From: Aquabacter spiritensis
GTDB lineage: Bacteria > Pseudomonadota > Alphaproteobacteria > Rhizobiales > Xanthobacteraceae
Assembly: GCF_004346185.1 (NCBI RefSeq)
Contig: NZ_SMAI01000005.1
Location: forward strand, 62,001 to 126,000
Length of the DNA: 64,000 nt
Direction: 5' to 3'
Shown piece after piece: positions 32,559 to 41,506 of the stretch (its first letter is position 1; every line of letters starts with the position of its first letter). Below the pieces are notes generated by a model. The model was not told the origin of the DNA and did no database searches. It was given only the letters and a program-made list of their open reading frames with translations. Both the position numbers and the translations under genes were made by a program.

Positions 32559-33405
32559 GGGCCACCTTGAGGTTCAGCGGCCCGACCTTGCGCAGCGCCC
32601 GCCGGTAATCGCTCGGCGCCATGCCCATATGGGCGGTGAAGAAACGGGTGAAGACGCTCTGACAGGAAAAGCCGAGCCGCTCGCTGATGGTCGTGACCGG
32701 ATCGCTCGACATCACGATCCGGTCGAGCGCGGCGTCGAGCCGGACGGTGTTGGCGAACACGCTCGGCGTGACGCCGACCTGCTGGCGGAACAGCTTGAAG
32801 AAATGGGCGCGCGACAGCCCGGCCTCGCGGGCGACGCTCGACAGCGCGCCTTCGTGCGAGGGGTGCTGTTCCAAGAGGCGGCAGGCGCGCTGCACCCGCC
32901 GGTCGATCGTGCCCTCCGCCGAGAGATGCAGCAGGGAGGACGCGAGATCCGTGCCGATCGGCTCGCTCGACGCCTGCGCCAGCGCCATCAGGACCGGGTC
33001 GAGATGAAGGTCGCGGTGGGCGGACAGCAGCATTTCCACCGCCTTGTCGCGCCAGGCCGCAATCTCGCGGGTGATGACGAGCGCCGAAGAGGGGAAAGCG
33101 CGCGCGCCAAGCGGCGTCATGGTCTGTGCCAGCAGCCATTCGGGCTTGAGATAGACCACGAGGAACAGTCCCGCCGAGCCGTCGCGCTCCGGGCGGAAAT
33201 TGTGCGGCTCCCAGGGATTGATCGCGGCCCCCATGAACGGGTCGACGCGCACCTCACGACCGCTGGCCGAGACCAGCCCCCGCGCGCCCTCGAGGAAGAA
33301 GATCAGATGGGCCTCGCGATGGGCGTGCAGCACCAGCGGGCGATCAAGTCCGTAGATGGACACGCGGCCGAAGGGACCGTGGCAGACCGCAACTGCGCGA
33401 CTCAT
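32551..33405 (-). CDS. AraC-family transcriptional regulator
   Basis: 284-aa regulator with an N-terminal cupin-like sensing domain (HAHREAHLIFFLEG, then a WEPHNF segment) and a C-terminal double helix-turn-helix (about 180-280; SSVAREAGLSRAHFFKLFRQQVG and ISERLGFSCQSVFTRFFTAHMG, each within the two HTH units). Probably senses the transported compound or a metabolite. The ATG has a GAGGAA ribosome site. Unusually it sits inside the transporter operon, between the binding-protein gene and livH, with an 8-bp overlap to livH, so it is likely autoregulated. Confidence 0.92.
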   Translation of the reverse strand: MSRAVAVCHGPFGRVSIYGLDRPLVLHAHREAHLIFFLEGARGLVSASGREVRVDPFMGAAINPWEPHNFRPERDGSAGLFLVVYLKPEWLLAQTMTPLGARAFPSSALVITREIAAWRDKAVEMLLSAHRDLHLDPVLMALAQASSEPIGTDLASSLLHLSAEGTIDRRVQRACRLLEQHPSHEGALSSVAREAGLSRAHFFKLFRQQVGVTPSVFANTVRLDAALDRIVMSSDPVTTISERLGFSCQSVFTRFFTAHMGMAPSDYRRALRKVGPLNLKVAHG

Positions 33406-33737
33406 GGTTCCTCGCTTGAAAAGACACGGCCGGCCCGGCGCGCCGCGTCGGGCGAACCTGCCCGATCCCGCAGCCCGGGGGCGGCGACATCGGGGACCGG
33501 AACGAAGTGCGATCGAAGGGGGCGCCCGTCGTCCCCATCGGAATCCGGTCAGCGACATGCCGGCGCCGGGCGCCGTGAGGCTCGATGTTCCCGGCCAGAC
33601 ACTCTGGTCACGCAGACGACCCGGTTCGTGTCATGCCCCGGCCGGGTCGCGCCCCATCCGACCGCCGCCTCACGGCTGATCGGATCGAACAATCCCGATC
33701 TGGTCAGGCTGTGTTCTGACCGGTCGCCTCGCGTGCT
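33406..33737. other. 332-bp gap between the binding-protein gene and the AraC gene
   Basis: No convincing gene. Just after the binding-protein stop (reading the minus strand) there is a stem with arms GGTCAG (33702-33707) and CTGACC (33716-33721) around an 8-base loop, extendable by one G-U and one C-G pair. Without a T-run it is more likely an mRNA-stabilising or processing hairpin than a strong terminator, which would fit higher expression of the binding protein than of the permeases. The rest is GC-rich without recognisable motifs. A promoter for the AraC gene could lie here. Confidence 0.4.
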
Positions 33738-34988
33738 TCAGCGTTTGCACTCGGGATTGGTGCGCGACGGCAATCCGACCGCTTTGAACTCGGCAAGCGG
33801 CAGACCGAGCGTCTGGTTGACGTTCGGCACGGTCTTGACGAATTTGTTGGTGAGATCGCCGTTGGGCAGTTCCGCAACCTCGGTGATGAAGGTCGTGGCG
33901 ATAGCCTGACGGTTGTCGTCCAGCTTGATTTTGCCGTTGGGCGCGTCCAGCTCGGTCTTGGCGAGTTCGGCCCGGAACTTGGCCCCGCCGTCGGAGAGAT
34001 CGCCTTTGACCTTATCGAGAGCCTTCGCCATCGCATTGTAGGCATTGTAATAATTTGTGGCGAAGAGCGAGGGGCTCGCGAACCTCTTATCGGCCGGGAA
34101 GGCGTCCTGATATGCCTTCACGAATTCCTTCCAGCGCGGATCATCCCAGGAATCGGCAACCGCGCCGGACGAGGGCGTTCCCGCCAGAAGGCGCTTGGCG
34201 GCGCCGCGGGACGACAGAACGGTCTGATCGACCATGATCGAGCCGCCGATGAACTTGGATTTGCCGCCGGTCTGGCTGTACTGATTGAGAAAGTTGACGG
34301 CATCTCCGCCGCCGAGACCGAGGAAGACCGCATCGACATCATCGGGAATGTTGGCGATGACGGAGCCGAAATCCTTGGTGCCGAGCGGCACCCATTGGCG
34401 CTGCACGATCTCGCCGCCCGCGCGGCAATAGCCGAGCGCGAAGCCGAACACCTGGGTGTAGGGGAAGGAATAGTCCTCGCCGATCACGGCGACCTTCTTG
34501 TAGCCCTTGTCCTTGAACACATATTCCCCGAGACCCGCCATCCATTGCGCTCCATCGCTGTTGAAGCGGAAGAAGTTCGGGGACGGATTGACGAACGTTG
34601 TCTCGAGCGCGCCCGACGAGCCGTTGACGAAGGTCACGTTCGGCACCGTCTTGCTGTAGTCGCGCATCGCGATGCCTTCGGACCCGGACAGCGGCCCGAT
34701 GATCAATTGGACCTTGTCTTGTTCCACCAGCTTGCGCGCCGCCCGAAGCGCGGAATCCGGACTTGCGTCGGTCGCCACGACGATGAGTTCGACATCGCGG
34801 CCGGCCATTTTGTTGCCCGCCTGTTTGGCCGCGAGCTGCACGCCGCGAACGCCGTCTTCGCCACCCGAGGTCAAGGCCCCGGAAAGCGTCGCCATAACGC
34901 CGACCTTCAGCTTTTCCTGCGCCTCGCTCGCTCCCGTCGCAGCCACCAGACAACAGGCCGCAAGCGCGGTCCGAATTACCTTGTGCAT
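33738..34988 (-). CDS. livK: Branched-chain-type ABC transporter substrate-binding protein
   Basis: 416-aa periplasmic binding protein (Peripla_BP_6). A signal peptide is clear (MHKVIRTALAACCLVAATG, cleavage near SEAQ-E), followed by KLKVGVMATLSGALTSGGEDGVRG (start of lobe 1; KVGVMATLSGALTS), LIIGPLSGSEG and VAVIGEDYSFPY. Family members bind amino acids, amides, urea or aromatic acids. The ATG has a strong GGGAGG ribosome site. It is the first gene of the 22-kb minus-strand run; a 332-bp gap separates it from the AraC gene and permeases. Confidence 0.93.
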   Translation of the reverse strand: MHKVIRTALAACCLVAATGASEAQEKLKVGVMATLSGALTSGGEDGVRGVQLAAKQAGNKMAGRDVELIVVATDASPDSALRAARKLVEQDKVQLIIGPLSGSEGIAMRDYSKTVPNVTFVNGSSGALETTFVNPSPNFFRFNSDGAQWMAGLGEYVFKDKGYKKVAVIGEDYSFPYTQVFGFALGYCRAGGEIVQRQWVPLGTKDFGSVIANIPDDVDAVFLGLGGGDAVNFLNQYSQTGGKSKFIGGSIMVDQTVLSSRGAAKRLLAGTPSSGAVADSWDDPRWKEFVKAYQDAFPADKRFASPSLFATNYYNAYNAMAKALDKVKGDLSDGGAKFRAELAKTELDAPNGKIKLDDNRQAIATTFITEVAELPNGDLTNKFVKTVPNVNQTLGLPLAEFKAVGLPSRTNPECKR

Positions 34989-35461
34989 AGCATAGACCTC
35001 CCTGACCGGAACCGCCGAGGTTCAGCGGCGGCGCCACGGGCAGATTTCTATTGTTCTGCCTCAAGGTAAGGCTACCACAGGCCGCCGCCCTGCCAAGATG
35101 ACGCGCATTGCCGAGGGTCTGCTTTTTCAAACCTGCACTTGCTGCGCTGCAATAACAACGGAACAGCTTTTGAGGGGGAAGAGCTCTTCGCCTTCCGCAT
35201 CTTGGATGCTGAGGCTGGAAAAATAGATAGTCTTATGTATTTTTGAGCTCGGCCCTATGACGACTTTGTGGCCGACAGGATATCGTGGGCTCATCGGCAG
35301 GGATTTCGCGCGTATTGCGCGCTGCAACTCTCGCCTGCAAAATCAAAAATTAGAGCCGCTTCAACCCAAGCGCGACCGGCGGCTGCTCCATCAAGCCTGC
35401 CGCCCGAAAAAATCCGGTTCCCTACACAGGAGACAGTGAGAGGAACTACAGACCGCGCACG
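34989..35461. other. 473-bp non-coding region upstream of the Liv operon
   Basis: No credible gene. The region is clearly more A+T-rich than its surroundings, especially 35218-35255. It contains a 12-bp palindrome GAAGAGCTCTTC at 35178-35189 and an inverted repeat GCGCG-TATTG-CGCGC at 35308-35322. This is the likely control region for the transporter operon, with candidate operator sites for the AraC regulator, and also lies downstream of the GntR gene. Confidence 0.5.
35069..35096 (-). promoter_or_regulatory. Possible sigma-70-type promoter of the Liv operon
   Basis: On the minus strand TTGGCA (35096-35091) and TAGCCT (35074-35069) are spaced by 16 bases, about 80 bases upstream of the binding-protein start. 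The -10 box is a poor match, so this is a weak proposal. Confidence 0.25.
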
Positions 35462-36151
35462 TCAAAGATCCTTCAACGCGATCTTGGCCGCCTGCTCGAT
35501 ATGATGCTGCGACAGGCGATAGGCCTCCTCAGCATCGCGACGCTTGATGGCGGCGAGCAGGCTGCGGATCTCACGGATGCTCTGCCGCGCACGGGCGGGC
35601 GAGGCCAAAGTGAGCCGGCGCAGCATGGTGATGCGGTCATTCAGCGAGCGCAGCAGGGACCGGATGACATTGTTGCCGGTGCCGTCGAGCAGCACGTCGT
35701 AGAAGACCTGCTTGGCGGCGAGGATCCGCTCCACGTCCTGCGCGCGATAGGCGAGCGCGAGATCGGCGACGGCGCGGCTCAATTGCGTCACCTGATCGTC
35801 GCTGGCGCATTCGACGAACAGGCGGGCGGCGAGCGCCTCCAGCGCAGCGCGCACCTGATAGACGCTGGCCGCATCGGCGGGGGTGAGGCTGCGCACCGAA
35901 GGGCCGCGATTGGGGATGATCTCGATCAGCCCCTCGCTCTCCAGCTCGCGCAGAGCCTCGCGCACCGAGGGGCGGCTGACCCCGAGCAATTCGCAGAGAT
36001 CCTTCTCCACCAGTCGCTGACCGGGTGCGAAGCGGCCGCTGGTAATGGCGCCGCGCAGCACCTTGGCCACCTGCCGGCGGACCGGCGCGGCGACCCCGGT
36101 CACGCGCATGGATTGGTCGTTCGCTGCTTCGGTCATGATCGGATCCGACAT
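35462..36151 (-). CDS. GntR-family regulator, FCD (FadR) subgroup
   Basis: 229-aa regulator. The winged HTH is at about residues 20-90 (LVEKDLCELLGVSRPSVREALRELE, core SRPSVREALREL) and the C-terminal FCD effector domain has VYQVRAALEALAARLF, a metal-binding His/Asp fold for small organic acids. ATG 36151 is used; a second Met five codons in is possible, and the long in-frame extension upstream falls in the permease gene. It is the last gene of the operon 41332-35462, and probably regulates it through the symmetric sites near 41507-41567 (inference). Confidence 0.92.
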   Translation of the reverse strand: MSDPIMTEAANDQSMRVTGVAAPVRRQVAKVLRGAITSGRFAPGQRLVEKDLCELLGVSRPSVREALRELESEGLIEIIPNRGPSVRSLTPADAASVYQVRAALEALAARLFVECASDDQVTQLSRAVADLALAYRAQDVERILAAKQVFYDVLLDGTGNNVIRSLLRSLNDRITMLRRLTLASPARARQSIREIRSLLAAIKRRDAEEAYRLSQHHIEQAAKIALKDL

Positions 36152-36180
36152 GTCTGCCGAATGGATTAGGACGATTCCGT

Positions 36181-37053
36181 TCAGCTTTGCATCCCCCAGC
36201 GGCGAATGGTCCGCTGCTCCAGCACCCGGAAGACGAAATTGTCCACGATCAACCCGAAAATGATCACCATCAAAAGCCCGGCGAAGACGTTTGGAATGTC
36301 GAGAAGGTTCTTGTTCTGGAAGATGTACCAGCCGAGCCCACCGCCGCTCGAGGAGACGCCGAACACCAGTTCGGCCGCGATCAGGGTGCGCCAGGCGAAG
36401 GCCCAGCCGATTTTCAGCCCCGTGAGGATGCTCGGCAGCGCCCCCGGGATCAGGATCTTGGTCACATAAGCGAGGCTGGAGAGGCCGTAATTCTGTCCCA
36501 CCATCCGCCAGGTCGGGCTCACCGAGCGGAAGCCGGCATGGGTGTTGAGCGCGACCGACCACAGCACCGCGTGAACAAGGACGAAGATGATGCTGCCCTC
36601 GCCGAGCCCGAACCAGATCATCGCCAAAGGCAACAGGGCGATCGAGGGGAGCGGGTTGAACATCGAGGTCAAAGTGTCGAGAAGGTCGGCCCCGACCCGC
36701 GTGGTGATGGCGAAGGCGGTCGCGGCGGCGGCGAAAGCGAGACCGAGGGCATAACCCTTGAGAAGCAGCCAGACCGAATGGAAAGTCGCCTCGGTGAGCG
36801 CCCCCGAGCGCATGCCCTCGTAGAAGGCGTAGCCGGTCTCGGTGAAGGTGGGAAACAGAAGCGAATTGCCGAGCCAGAGGGCATAGGCCTGCCAGATCAG
36901 CGCCAGCACCGCGAGCAGCACGCTCTTGCGGAACACGCCGTTGTCGGCGATCCGCGCCCAAAAGCTGAGCGGCTTCGCCACCACGCCGAAGCCTTCGGGC
37001 AGGGTCTCGTAGATGCGGTCGGGCCGCGGCGGGGCGGCGGCGGGCTCAGCCAT
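36181..37053 (-). CDS. Taurine/nitrate/sulfonate-type ABC transporter permease
   Basis: 290-aa BPD_transp_1 permease of the SsuC/TauC group, about six membrane segments. The EAA-like coupling loop is in LGLSSLAYVTKILIPGALPSILTGLKIG (ILIPGALPSILTGLKIG). N-terminal cytoplasmic extension of about 40 aa. It overlaps the ATPase gene by 8 bp. The imported substrate is unknown; this group also carries aromatic acids and pyrimidine precursors, not only sulfonates. Confidence 0.92.
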   Translation of the reverse strand: MAEPAAAPPRPDRIYETLPEGFGVVAKPLSFWARIADNGVFRKSVLLAVLALIWQAYALWLGNSLLFPTFTETGYAFYEGMRSGALTEATFHSVWLLLKGYALGLAFAAAATAFAITTRVGADLLDTLTSMFNPLPSIALLPLAMIWFGLGEGSIIFVLVHAVLWSVALNTHAGFRSVSPTWRMVGQNYGLSSLAYVTKILIPGALPSILTGLKIGWAFAWRTLIAAELVFGVSSSGGGLGWYIFQNKNLLDIPNVFAGLLMVIIFGLIVDNFVFRVLEQRTIRRWGMQS

Positions 37054-37837
37054 GGGCGTTGCTCCGGGCAGTCGGGTGCCGGTCGAACAGGAGGGAGTCG
37101 ATGCGGGCCGAAAGGGTGAGCCCGTCGGGGCCGACCAAATCGGTGCCGGTGCTGCCGAGTTCGGCCTTCGCCCGACCGGGATGGGGGGTCAGAAGCAGGA
37201 TCCGGTTGCCGATCCGGACGGCTTCCGGAATCGAATGGGTCACGAACAGCAGGGTGACCTTGGTCTCGTCCCACAATTGCAGCAGCTCTTCCTGCATCTT
37301 GCCGCGGGTGAGCGCGTCGAGCGCGGCGAACGGCTCGTCCATCAGCAGGATCTGCGGTTCCATCGCCATGCCGCGGGCGATCGCCACGCGCTGCTTCATG
37401 CCGCCGGACAGCATGTGGGGATAGCTGTCCGCGAAGCCCGTGAGATTGACCTTGGCGATGTAATGGTCCGCGCGCTCGGCCGCCTCGCGGCCCTTCAGGC
37501 GGCCGCTTGCGACCAGAGCGAAGAGAACGTTCTCCCGCACGGTCTTCCAGGGCAGGAGCTGATCGAATTCCTGGAACACCAGGACGCGATCCGGACCCGG
37601 CTTGGAGATCTGGGCGCCGGCGAGGGTGATCGAACCCTCCACCGGCCGGATATAGCCGCCGACCGCCTTCAGCAAGGTGGATTTGCCGCAGCCGGAAGGG
37701 CCGAGGATGACATAGCGGTCGGACGTGAAAACGTCGAACGAGACGCGGTACGTGGCGGTGACGATGCTGTCCCGCGTGCGGTATTGCAGGGTCAGCCCAT
37801 CCACCGCCAGCAGCGGCTTCGGGTTCGGATCGGTCAT
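37046..37837 (-). CDS. Taurine/nitrate/sulfonate-type ABC transporter ATPase
   Basis: 263-aa SsuB/TauB-type ATPase. Walker A GPSGCGKST, signature LSGGMKQRVAIARG, Walker B LLMDEPFAALD, and H-loop FVTHSIPEA. Q-loop VFQEFDQLLPW is typical of the group. It is encoded between the binding-protein gene (91 bp upstream) and the permease gene (8-bp overlap), completing a standard three-part importer. Confidence 0.94.
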   Translation of the reverse strand: MTDPNPKPLLAVDGLTLQYRTRDSIVTATYRVSFDVFTSDRYVILGPSGCGKSTLLKAVGGYIRPVEGSITLAGAQISKPGPDRVLVFQEFDQLLPWKTVRENVLFALVASGRLKGREAAERADHYIAKVNLTGFADSYPHMLSGGMKQRVAIARGMAMEPQILLMDEPFAALDALTRGKMQEELLQLWDETKVTLLFVTHSIPEAVRIGNRILLLTPHPGRAKAELGSTGTDLVGPDGLTLSARIDSLLFDRHPTARSNAHG

Positions 37838-37928
37838 GGCGTGGCCGCTCCCGGCGATGCAGAGAGAACGGGGCGCGGCAGCGCCGCGCCCTCCAGGATG
37901 CGGGCGTGCCCGCCAGATCGGGAGACGG

Positions 37929-38963
37929 TCAGTTTCCGCCCCCGAGATCCTTCGGCTCGAAGAACAGATCGCCGAGCCCGGCGGGCTTCGCCTTCAGCGA
38001 TCCGATTTCGTGCATGAAATTGGCGTATTTGAGCACGTTCTCCGGCTTGATCGTGTATTTGGTGCTGGGGTCGTTGAGAATTCCCACCAATTCGTCGATG
38101 GCCCACCCCTTTCCACCCATCGACGCGAGAAGGACTTCGGCCGCGGCCTTCTTGTCCTCGCCGATCATTTCCTGCGCCCGCTTCAACGCCTTCACCACCG
38201 CACCATAGACCTTGGGATTCTCGGTCTGGAACTTGGTCGTGGTGGACATCATCGTGAAGGTGGTGGAGCCGCCCATCACATCGTCGGAATTCATGATCGT
38301 GCGGATCGCCGGATCCTTCAGCTCGCGCTGGTCGAACGGCGCCGAGGCCCAGTGGGCAACGATGGTCCCGCTGCCGGACAGGAGCGTGATCACCGCCTCA
38401 GGATGCGACATGGTCACGGTGAATGGATCGAACCGGAACACCTGATCCTTGCCGTACTTCTTCAGCGCGTACATCTGCATAATGATGGAGGGGATCGACA
38501 CCTTGACCGAGGTGACGGCGATCTTCTGGCCGCCGGAAATGTCGTCCAGCGCCTTCAGATCGGCGACCCTTGCATTGAGGTGCATCGGCATGGACGAGAT
38601 CGCGCCCACCGACTTCACCGCCATATTGCTGCGGGTGCGGTCCCACATGAACAGAAAGGCGGGAGGCCCTGCGGAGATGAAATGCGCCGATCCCGAGAGC
38701 AGGGCGTCGTTCATCACCGCCGGACCGCCGATATTGGACCAGTTGACGGTGACCGGGTTGCCGGCCTCCTCGGCATATTTCTCGATCAGCTTGTGCTTCT
38801 GCATCATGTGAAGCGGCAGGAAGCCGAACCCGCCGGCCCCGAGCGGAATGCGCAGCTCGCTGACTTCCGCCCGGGCCGCCGACGGCACGCCGGCAAGCAT
38901 GAGGGCGGCGACAAGTGCGGAGAGGATGCCGCCCGCGCGGCGCCTCGTAAACCCGTTGGTCAT
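37929..38963 (-). CDS. ABC transporter substrate-binding protein (NMT1/SsuA-like)
   Basis: 344-aa periplasmic binding protein. The signal peptide is MTNGFTRRRAGGILSALVAA and continues to a likely AxA site (AARA-EV). The mature part has the NMT1/THI5-like pattern VNWSNIGGPAVMNDALLSGSAHF (core GGPAVMNDALLSG), then FISAGPPAFLFMWDR. The twin Arg in FTRRRAGG could indicate Tat export, but a Sec signal is equally possible. Upstream in-frame sequence belongs to another frame of the MmgE/PrpD gene. Confidence 0.91.
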   Translation of the reverse strand: MTNGFTRRRAGGILSALVAALMLAGVPSAARAEVSELRIPLGAGGFGFLPLHMMQKHKLIEKYAEEAGNPVTVNWSNIGGPAVMNDALLSGSAHFISAGPPAFLFMWDRTRSNMAVKSVGAISSMPMHLNARVADLKALDDISGGQKIAVTSVKVSIPSIIMQMYALKKYGKDQVFRFDPFTVTMSHPEAVITLLSGSGTIVAHWASAPFDQRELKDPAIRTIMNSDDVMGGSTTFTMMSTTTKFQTENPKVYGAVVKALKRAQEMIGEDKKAAAEVLLASMGGKGWAIDELVGILNDPSTKYTIKPENVLKYANFMHEIGSLKAKPAGLGDLFFEPKDLGGGN

Positions 38964-39004
38964 GGCGTTCTCCCTTGGGTGTTTTTGGTTTCGGTCCTCG
39001 GTGG

Positions 39005-40339
39005 TCACGCGGGAACGGCGGCGGCGACGAGGTCGCCGGCATCGGCGAGCCCGTCTATGCCCCAGCAGGCCGCCATGGCGGCTTCGATCCGCGCCGGCGA
39101 CAGGACGCCCGCCTGGTCGCGGAACTTGTCTTCGAGCTGGGCGTCGCTCAGCGGCCGTTTGAGGTTGCCGAGCGAGGCTTCGAGATGCAGGTCGAGCGCA
39201 CGCCCGTCGGCGAGGCGGACGGCCACCTTCACCCCGTCCTCGCTGACGGCGGGATCGCCGGTCGCCTCGGTCAGCAGGCGGATGCGCTTCAGCGCGGGAT
39301 CGTTGACCGCCGCGTCGGTGAATTCGCCGAGCCCACCTTTGCCCCGCCCGAGGCCGATGGCGGCGGCGTGGTAGATCGAGAACTTGCCCTCGAGCCCGGC
39401 CGCGATCTCCTTCTTGTTGCACAGATCCTTGACCAGCGGCGCCACGCGCAGCTCGACCGCGACGACGTCCGCCGCGTCGAAGCCGTGGGCGGCGCGCAAC
39501 TGGCTGCAGGCATCGATGGTCGGATGGATGACGATGCCGCAGGCGAACGGCTTGTAGGTGTTCTCCCGCAGATCGAAATCGGTGCCGAGCCCATCCGTGA
39601 CCTTCGCGAGGTCGTAGCGCGCCGCGGTCACCGCCGCGAAGCCGCGCGGCGCCTCGAGCGGGAAGCGGCCCGAGGTGAAGCCCTTCTGCGCCAGCAGCGC
39701 GGCCATATAGCCGCTCTGCGCCGAACGGCCGGGATGGAAGCCCTTGCCCATCGAGCCGAACATTTCGCGGATGCCCGCGGCCTGGGTCGCGGCGAGGCCG
39801 ATCGCATAGGTCATGCGCTCGGCGTCGAGGCCGAGCAGCTTGCCGATCGCTACCGCGGCCCCGAAAACGCCGATCGAGCCGGTGCTGTGCCAGCCGGCAT
39901 CGTAATGGGCGGGATAGGTGGCGTTGCCGATCCGCGACACCACCTCGAAGCCGAGGATGAAGGCATTGAGAAAATCTTCGCCCGAGACGCGGTTCACGCT
40001 GGCATAAGACAGCAGCGCGGAGGCGACGGGCGAGGAGGCATGGATATAGTTCTTCGGCAACGTGTCGTCATAATCGTGGACGTGCGAGGCGATGCCGTTG
40101 AACAAGGCGGCGAGGAGCGGATCGAACCGCTCGCGCCGTCCGATCACGGCGGCATTGGCCGGTCCGCTGAACGGGCCGAGCGCCGAAATGGCGATCTCCG
40201 TCGCCGCCTCCTCGGCGCCGCCGAGCGTGCAGCCGACGATGTTGAGCAGCGCCCTTTTGGCCTCGTGCCGCACGTCCTGCGGAACGTCGTCGAGGCGGCT
40301 TGCCAGAATGTGCGCCACCAGTGTCTTCGTCACGTCCAT
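39005..40339 (-). CDS. MmgE/PrpD family protein
   Basis: 444-aa protein of the family that includes 2-methylcitrate dehydratase PrpD, cis-aconitate decarboxylase and iminodisuccinate epimerase. Key family features: HVHDYDDTLPKNYIHASSPVASALL, GWHSTGSIGVFGAAVAIGKLLG (core HSTGSIGVFGAA), and KPFACGIVIHPTIDA. No methylcitrate-cycle genes are adjacent, so a propionate role is unlikely; it probably dehydrates or isomerises the transported acid. ATG 40339 (MDVTKTLVAHIL) is chosen. It is located between the 3-HIBADH-like gene and the transporter genes. Confidence 0.9.
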   Translation of the reverse strand: MDVTKTLVAHILASRLDDVPQDVRHEAKRALLNIVGCTLGGAEEAATEIAISALGPFSGPANAAVIGRRERFDPLLAALFNGIASHVHDYDDTLPKNYIHASSPVASALLSYASVNRVSGEDFLNAFILGFEVVSRIGNATYPAHYDAGWHSTGSIGVFGAAVAIGKLLGLDAERMTYAIGLAATQAAGIREMFGSMGKGFHPGRSAQSGYMAALLAQKGFTSGRFPLEAPRGFAAVTAARYDLAKVTDGLGTDFDLRENTYKPFACGIVIHPTIDACSQLRAAHGFDAADVVAVELRVAPLVKDLCNKKEIAAGLEGKFSIYHAAAIGLGRGKGGLGEFTDAAVNDPALKRIRLLTEATGDPAVSEDGVKVAVRLADGRALDLHLEASLGNLKRPLSDAQLEDKFRDQAGVLSPARIEAAMAACWGIDGLADAGDLVAAAVPA

Positions 40340-40420
40340 CGCCCCACATCTCCTCCCAGATCCGGGGATCTCGCCCCGGGACCGGCCGCGCGCCATCGGC
40401 GTTCGCGGACCGGCACGATT

Positions 40421-41332
40421 TCAGGTTTTCGACTCGAGCGTGCTGCCGGCCAGGGTCTCGCTGAGCCGGGCCACGGCGGTATGGTCGGCACGCGGGCCGA
40501 GCATGGCGGCGGCACCCGCCCACAAGTCCCGGCACAAGCCGGAGAAGGGCGCATTGACCCCGCCCGAACGCGCCACCTCCATGGCGGTGGTCAGGTCCTT
40601 CACCATCAGTTCGATGGGAAAACCGGAATCGAAGCTGCGCGACAGCACGAACTGCTTGAACTTCTTCTGCGTGCTGTTGTTGACCCCGGTGGAGACGTTG
40701 AGAATGTCCACCATCGTCTCGGGGTCGAGGCCGAAGCGCGCGCCGATCAGAAGCGCCTCGATGCCGATCAGGAAGCCGCCTGCCGAGACCAGATTGTTGA
40801 GTGCCTTCATGGCGTGGCCCGAGCCGAGACCCCCGGTTCGGATTACCGCGCCCATCGTCAGCAGCACCGGCATCGCCGCCTCGATCAGGGCATCGGGACC
40901 GCCCGCCATGATGGTCAGTTCGCCGGTGGCCGCGCGGGCGACGCCGCCGGACACCGGCGCGTCGAACAAGGCTGCCCCCTGCCCTTCCAATGCCTCGGCG
41001 AAGCGCACCGTCTGATCCGGAACGCCCGACGTCATGTCGATCACGACAGCACCCGCCCGCAGGCCGGAGGCGACGCCGTCGGGGCCGAAAAGCACCGTCT
41101 CGACCACCTTGCTGGTGGGCAAGATGGTTATCACGACGTCGCTCGCCGCGCCCAGCGCCGCGAGCGAGCCGACGCGCGTCCCGCCGACCTCGGCCAGGAA
41201 GGCCTCGACCTGCTCGGGCCTGGCATCGAACGGCAGGACCTCGTAGCCGGCCTTCAGCAGGCACGCGGCCATCGGCCATCCCATCGCACCGATCCCGATG
41301 AAGCCGATGCGCGGCTTCGCACCCCCGCTCAT
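40421..41332 (-). CDS. NAD(P)-dependent 3-hydroxyisobutyrate dehydrogenase family oxidoreductase
   Basis: 303-aa beta-hydroxyacid dehydrogenase. GFIGIGAMGWPMA is the dinucleotide-binding motif; DAPVSGGVARAATGELTIM is the substrate-binding signature; the catalytic Lys lies in AMKALNNLVSAGG. Relatives oxidise 3-hydroxyisobutyrate, tartronate semialdehyde, 6-hydroxynicotinate derivatives or L-threonate. It is the first gene of the minus-strand operon (41332-35462), followed by MmgE/PrpD and the importer. ATG 41332 is preferred; longer reading enters the control region. Confidence 0.9.
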   Translation of the reverse strand: MSGGAKPRIGFIGIGAMGWPMAACLLKAGYEVLPFDARPEQVEAFLAEVGGTRVGSLAALGAASDVVITILPTSKVVETVLFGPDGVASGLRAGAVVIDMTSGVPDQTVRFAEALEGQGAALFDAPVSGGVARAATGELTIMAGGPDALIEAAMPVLLTMGAVIRTGGLGSGHAMKALNNLVSAGGFLIGIEALLIGARFGLDPETMVDILNVSTGVNNSTQKKFKQFVLSRSFDSGFPIELMVKDLTTAMEVARSGGVNAPFSGLCRDLWAGAAAMLGPRADHTAVARLSETLAGSTLESKT

Positions 41333-41506
41333 GCCTGCCTCCGGATCGCTGCGATGGACCGGGCATCCGGCGCCGGACGGCGCGCCTGAACAGACGGCAG
41401 GCAGGCACTTGCTCGCGCAATATCGGGGGGCTGCATCATGCCGGCTCCTTTTCTCGTCAGCGCGCCGACGGGACGGCGGATCGAGCCCAAAGTGACTGGC
41501 TAGCAG

